Source: Mycolicibacter engbaekii (GTDB taxonomy: Bacteria > Actinomycetota > Actinomycetes > Mycobacteriales > Mycobacteriaceae). From it: a DNA stretch of 64,000 nt. Where the stretch lies: positions 1-64,000 of the forward strand of contig NZ_LQOT01000011.1 of NCBI RefSeq assembly GCF_002101585.1, given 5' to 3'. A program made the position numbers and the translations under genes. This document shows, piece after piece, positions 61,295 to 64,000 of this stretch (position 1 is its first letter; each line of letters opens with the position of its first letter). The notes under the pieces were generated by a model that searched no databases, was not told the origin of the DNA, and was given only the letters and a program-made list of their open reading frames with translations.

Positions 61295-61353
61295 TTGACT
61301 CTGCGCGTACCAGGCAAAAGTGCGAGTAGGTTGCCTGGTACGCGCAGAGTCAA
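61295..61353. terminator. Perfect hairpin between convergent YceI and adhB genes
   Basis: Two perfect 23-nt arms (61295-61317 and 61331-61353) flank a 13-nt loop; the arm begins TTGACTCTGCGCGTACCAGG. It lies between the YceI stop (61288) and the adhB-like stop (61363). Likely bidirectional terminator or a dispersed palindromic element of a different family from the 60-bp repeat above. Confidence 0.65.
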
Positions 61354-61362
61354 ATGGGTGAT

Positions 61363-62490
61363 TTAGCGGTCGGCGTCGGTGTAGCGGATGATGCCCCGAA
61401 TGTTCTTGCCGTCCAGCATGTCCTGGTAGCCCTCGTTGATCTGCTCCAGCTTGTACTGGCGGGTCACCATGTCGTCCAGGTTCAGCTTGCCGACCTTGTA
61501 CATCGACAACAGCTGCGGGATGTCGTACTGCGGGTTGCCGCCGCCGAAGATGGTGCCCTGCAGGTTCTTCTGCAGCAGCGTCAGCATCGCCAGGTTCAGC
61601 GTGACCTGGTTGTCCAGCATGGAGCCCATCGCGGTGAGCACACAGGTGCCGCCCTTGGCGGTCAGGATCATGTAGTTGTCGATGTCGGCGCCGTGCACCT
61701 CGCCGACGGTCACGATCACCTTCTGGGCCATCAGGCCGGCGGTGACCTCCATGATCCCGCCCATCGCGGCGAAGATGTCCGGGTAGACGTGGGTGGCGCC
61801 GAACTTCAGGGCCTGGTCCCGCTTCCAGTCCACCGGGTCGATGACGAAGATGTTGCGGGCCCCGGCGTTGACCGCACCCTGCAGTGCCGACATGCCCACC
61901 CCGCCGACACCGACGACCGCCACGTCCTCACCCGGACGGATGTCGGCGCTGCGGACAGCCGACCCGTAGCCGGTGGTGACGCCGCAGCCGACCAGGCACG
62001 CAACCTCGAACGGAATGGACGGGTCGATCTTGACCACCGAAGACTTGTGCACCACCATCCACGGCGAGAAGGTGCCCAGCAGCGTCATCGGGTAGACGCC
62101 CTGGCCGCGCGCGGTGACACGGAAGGTGCCGTCGCTGACCGCCACGCCGTTGAGCAGGCCGGCGCCCAGGTCGCACAGGTTGCGCATTCCAGACTGACAG
62201 GTCGGACAGCTGCCACAGGACGGGATGAAGGACAGCACCACGTGGTCGCCGGGCGCGATGTCTTCCACCCCCGGTCCGACCTCGGTGACGATGCCGGCGC
62301 CCTCGTGCCCACCGAGAACCGGGAAGCCGGCCATCGGGATGCTGCCGGTCATCAGGTGGTGGTCGGAGTGGCACATGCCGGCCGCCTCCATCTGAATCTT
62401 GACCTCGTCTTTCTGGGGCTCACCGATCTCGATCTCCTCGACCGACCACGGCTTGTTGAACTCCCAGAGCAACGCACCCTTTGTCTTCAC
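61363..62490 (-). CDS. adhB: NDMA-type zinc alcohol dehydrogenase AdhB (Rv0761c homologue)
   Basis: 375 aa. Zinc and NAD motifs: GMCHSDHHLMTG (catalytic Cys/His), GGHEGAGIV (about 60), structural zinc C-x2-C-x2-C-x7-C in SCGSCPTCQSGMRNLC (about 92-107), Rossmann GVGGVG at about 195. This group includes mycofactocin-linked NDMA-dependent dehydrogenases. Ends in TDADR as in Rv0761c. A link to the neighbouring P450 as electron or product partner is plausible. Confidence 0.9.
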   Translation of the reverse strand: MKTKGALLWEFNKPWSVEEIEIGEPQKDEVKIQMEAAGMCHSDHHLMTGSIPMAGFPVLGGHEGAGIVTEVGPGVEDIAPGDHVVLSFIPSCGSCPTCQSGMRNLCDLGAGLLNGVAVSDGTFRVTARGQGVYPMTLLGTFSPWMVVHKSSVVKIDPSIPFEVACLVGCGVTTGYGSAVRSADIRPGEDVAVVGVGGVGMSALQGAVNAGARNIFVIDPVDWKRDQALKFGATHVYPDIFAAMGGIMEVTAGLMAQKVIVTVGEVHGADIDNYMILTAKGGTCVLTAMGSMLDNQVTLNLAMLTLLQKNLQGTIFGGGNPQYDIPQLLSMYKVGKLNLDDMVTRQYKLEQINEGYQDMLDGKNIRGIIRYTDADR

Positions 62491-62629
62491 CGCAAACCTG
62501 CTTTCCTCTTGAATTTCCGGGACGTCCGGCAGTTCACTTGCTCGGAGCCTATAGCCCGCTGCCGGGCGGCGCTAAGGTCCCCGCGTTCACCCCATGCCTT
62601 GACCGGCAAAGGGTCGCGCGACCGGCGGA

Positions 62630-63880
62630 TCAGCCGTGGTAGGCGACCTGCAGATCCTTGACACCGTTGATCCAGCCGGAGCGCAGTCGCTGCGGCTCGG
62701 CCACCTTGGTGATGTCCGGGAGCTGGTTGGCGATCTCGTCGAAGATCAGCCGGATCTCCATCCGGGCCAGGTTGGCGCCGATGCAGTAGTGGGTGCCCTG
62801 CCCGCCGAACGCCAGGTGGGGGTTGGGGTCGCGCAGGACGTCGAAGCGAAACGGCTGGTCGAAGACGTCCTCGTCGTAGTTGGCCGAGCTGTAGAACAGT
62901 CCGACCCGCTGGCCCTGGCCGATGGCCACGCCGCCGACCTCGGTGTCGACCCTGGCCGTGCGCTGGAAGCAGTGCACCGGGGTCGCCCAGCGCACGATCT
63001 CGTCGACAGCGGTCTCGGGCCGTTGCCGCTTGTAGAGCTCCCATTGGTCGGGGTGCTCGGCGAACGCGTCGATACCGTGCGTGATGGCGTTACGGGTGGT
63101 CTCGTTACCGGCCACCGCCAGCAGGATGACGAAGAACGCGAACTCGGTCTCGCCCAGGGATTCGCCGTCGAGGTCGGCCTGGACCAGCCGGGTGACGATG
63201 TCGTCGGCCGGACAGCGCCGCCGCTGCTCGGCCATGGTGTAGGCGTAGCCCATCAGCTCGGCGTTGGCCATCGCCGGATCGGAGTCGAAGTCCGGGTCGT
63301 CGGTGTTCATGATCGAGTTGGTCCAGTGAAACAGTTTCTCCCGATCGGCTTCGGGAACCCCGATGAGATCGGCGATGGCCAGCAGCGGCAGTTTCATCGC
63401 GATGTCGTCGACGAAGTTGCCGGTGTCCTTGGCGGCGGCAGACGCGACGATCTCCCGGGCGGAATCGGCCAGCTTCTCCTCCAGGGCAGCCACCGAGCGC
63501 GGTGTGAACAGGCGCGAGACCAGCTTGCGCAGCCGCGTGTGCTCGGGCGGGTCGTGGTTGATCAACAACGCCTTGGTCAAGTCCAACTGGTCGGCGGTGA
63601 TGCCGTCGGGAAGTCGCATGACCGCGCCCTTGGCGTTGGTCGACCACACGTCGTTGTCGCGCGAGATCTCTTTGATGTGCTGGTGTTTGCTGATGACCCA
63701 GTAGCCGCCGTCATCGAAGATGTTGCTGTGGGCGGGTTGCTCGTTCCACCAGACCGGTGCGGTCTTGCGCAGCTGGGCGAACTCGGTGATCGGCATTCCG
63801 CGGAGCAGGACGTCCGGGTCGGTGAAGTCGAATCCGGCCCCGAACGGACAGGCTGATTGTGTTGATGTCAAGACGGCCAC
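62630..63880 (-). CDS. Cytochrome P450, CYP125-like group
   Basis: 416 aa from GTG at 63880. The I-helix is VILLAVAGNETTRNAITHG, and the haem loop is FGGQGTHYCIGANLARME. Many segments follow CYP125: PGFDFTDP-like start, FHWTNSIMNTDDPDFDSDP, DDIVTRLVQADLDGESL, PDQWELYKRQRPET, and the end PQRLRSGWINGVKDLQVAYHG. CYP125 hydroxylates the cholesterol side-chain terminal carbon; this may be a paralogue on sterols or terpenoids. It lies 139 bp upstream of adhB on the same strand. Start moderately sure. Confidence 0.9.
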   Translation of the reverse strand: MAVLTSTQSACPFGAGFDFTDPDVLLRGMPITEFAQLRKTAPVWWNEQPAHSNIFDDGGYWVISKHQHIKEISRDNDVWSTNAKGAVMRLPDGITADQLDLTKALLINHDPPEHTRLRKLVSRLFTPRSVAALEEKLADSAREIVASAAAKDTGNFVDDIAMKLPLLAIADLIGVPEADREKLFHWTNSIMNTDDPDFDSDPAMANAELMGYAYTMAEQRRRCPADDIVTRLVQADLDGESLGETEFAFFVILLAVAGNETTRNAITHGIDAFAEHPDQWELYKRQRPETAVDEIVRWATPVHCFQRTARVDTEVGGVAIGQGQRVGLFYSSANYDEDVFDQPFRFDVLRDPNPHLAFGGQGTHYCIGANLARMEIRLIFDEIANQLPDITKVAEPQRLRSGWINGVKDLQVAYHG

Positions 63881-63931
63881 CTCTGATTGTCGCTGGAGCT
63901 CGGATATCGCTCGGTCATCCCGATGCCGGGC

Positions 63932-64000
63932 TCAGCCGGTCTTGTGCGGAACGTCGGTGACCAGGCCGCCGTCCATGACGAACTCCGAACCGGTGGCATA
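63932..64000 (-). CDS. C-terminal end of an SDR (truncated by window end)
   Basis: The minus-strand frame is open from the last base to TGA at 63932-63934. The last 22 residues include YATGSEFVMDGGLVTDVPHK, the typical final beta-strand and loop of a short-chain dehydrogenase. It lies just upstream of the CYP125-like gene on the same strand and may belong to the same P450-adhB set. H37Rv has an SDR (Rv0765c) in this neighbourhood. Confidence 0.8.
   Translation of the reverse strand, partial: YATGSEFVMDGGLVTDVPHKTG

Noticed and set aside
1..64000. CRISPR array, insertion sequence or prophage
   Set aside because: No regularly spaced direct repeats, transposase, integrase or phage structural gene was seen.

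Overview
The window is GC-rich mycobacterial chromosome. Gene content and order match the cholesterol-catabolism (KstR) region of Mycobacterium tuberculosis H37Rv from about Rv3531c to Rv3489, followed by a block equivalent to Rv0756c-Rv0761c (phoP/phoR). The host is therefore a non-tuberculous Mycobacterium sensu lato; the two blocks are not adjacent in H37Rv. Names with Rv numbers are recognised from protein similarity and synteny, not from a database search.

Layout. (1) 1-5.5 kb: the tail of an unknown gene, a RecQ helicase with a phosphoribosyltransferase-like C-terminus, a haemophore-related protein, and a tightly packed minus-strand set iclR - SnoaL-like - F420 oxidoreductase - EthD-like. 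(2) 5.6-22.4 kb: sterol-catabolic genes: Rv3531c-3529c homologues, Rv3527, kshA, Rv3525c (gamma-carbonic anhydrase fold), a ketosteroid-isomerase-like gene, ltp3, ltp4, Rv3521, Rv3520c, Rv3519, cyp142, Rv3517, an epimerase-like SDR, echA19 and fadD19. (3) 22.5-34.7 kb: a variable accessory segment between fadD19 and fadD17, in the place where H37Rv carries PE_PGRS genes. It holds a WS/DGAT acyltransferase, a gabD2-type aldehyde dehydrogenase, a class-A beta-lactamase-like protein, small secreted/lipoproteins, a complete lasso-peptide cluster (ABC transporter, 56-aa precursor, asparagine-synthetase-like cyclase, fused RRE/peptidase) and a TetR/P450 pair. (4) 34.7-51.5 kb: fadD17, fadE27, fadE26, fdxD, hsd4A and the ten-gene mce4 operon (yrbE4A/B, mce4A-F, two Mce-associated genes) plus Rv3491. 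(5) 51.5-57 kb: otsA, a small Rv3489 homologue, and four enzymes probably of CoA-ester or ring-cleavage metabolism. (6) 57-64 kb: tRNA-Thr, Rv0756c homologue, phoPR, HIT, YceI, NDMA-type alcohol dehydrogenase, a CYP125-like P450 and the end of an SDR.

How it works together. Mce4 imports sterol; CYP142, FadD19, FadD17, FadE26/27, Hsd4A, EchA19 and Ltp3/4 act on the side chain and beta-oxidation; KshA opens the nucleus. Five perfect KstR-type 14-mers (TNNAACNNGTTNNA) and one 13/14 match lie at the divergent promoters kshA/Rv3525c, Rv3521/Rv3520c, echA19/fadD19, fadE26/fdxD and upstream of mce4, supporting one shared regulon.

The most interesting item is the lasso-peptide cluster (27,970-32,588). 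Its short precursor gene (29,867-30,037, minus) is easily missed. Leader, predicted G1-D8 ring and maturation genes all fit the class, but the tail is very long and the B protein is fused, which is unusual for an actinobacterium. No stretch longer than about 300 bases lacks a gene.
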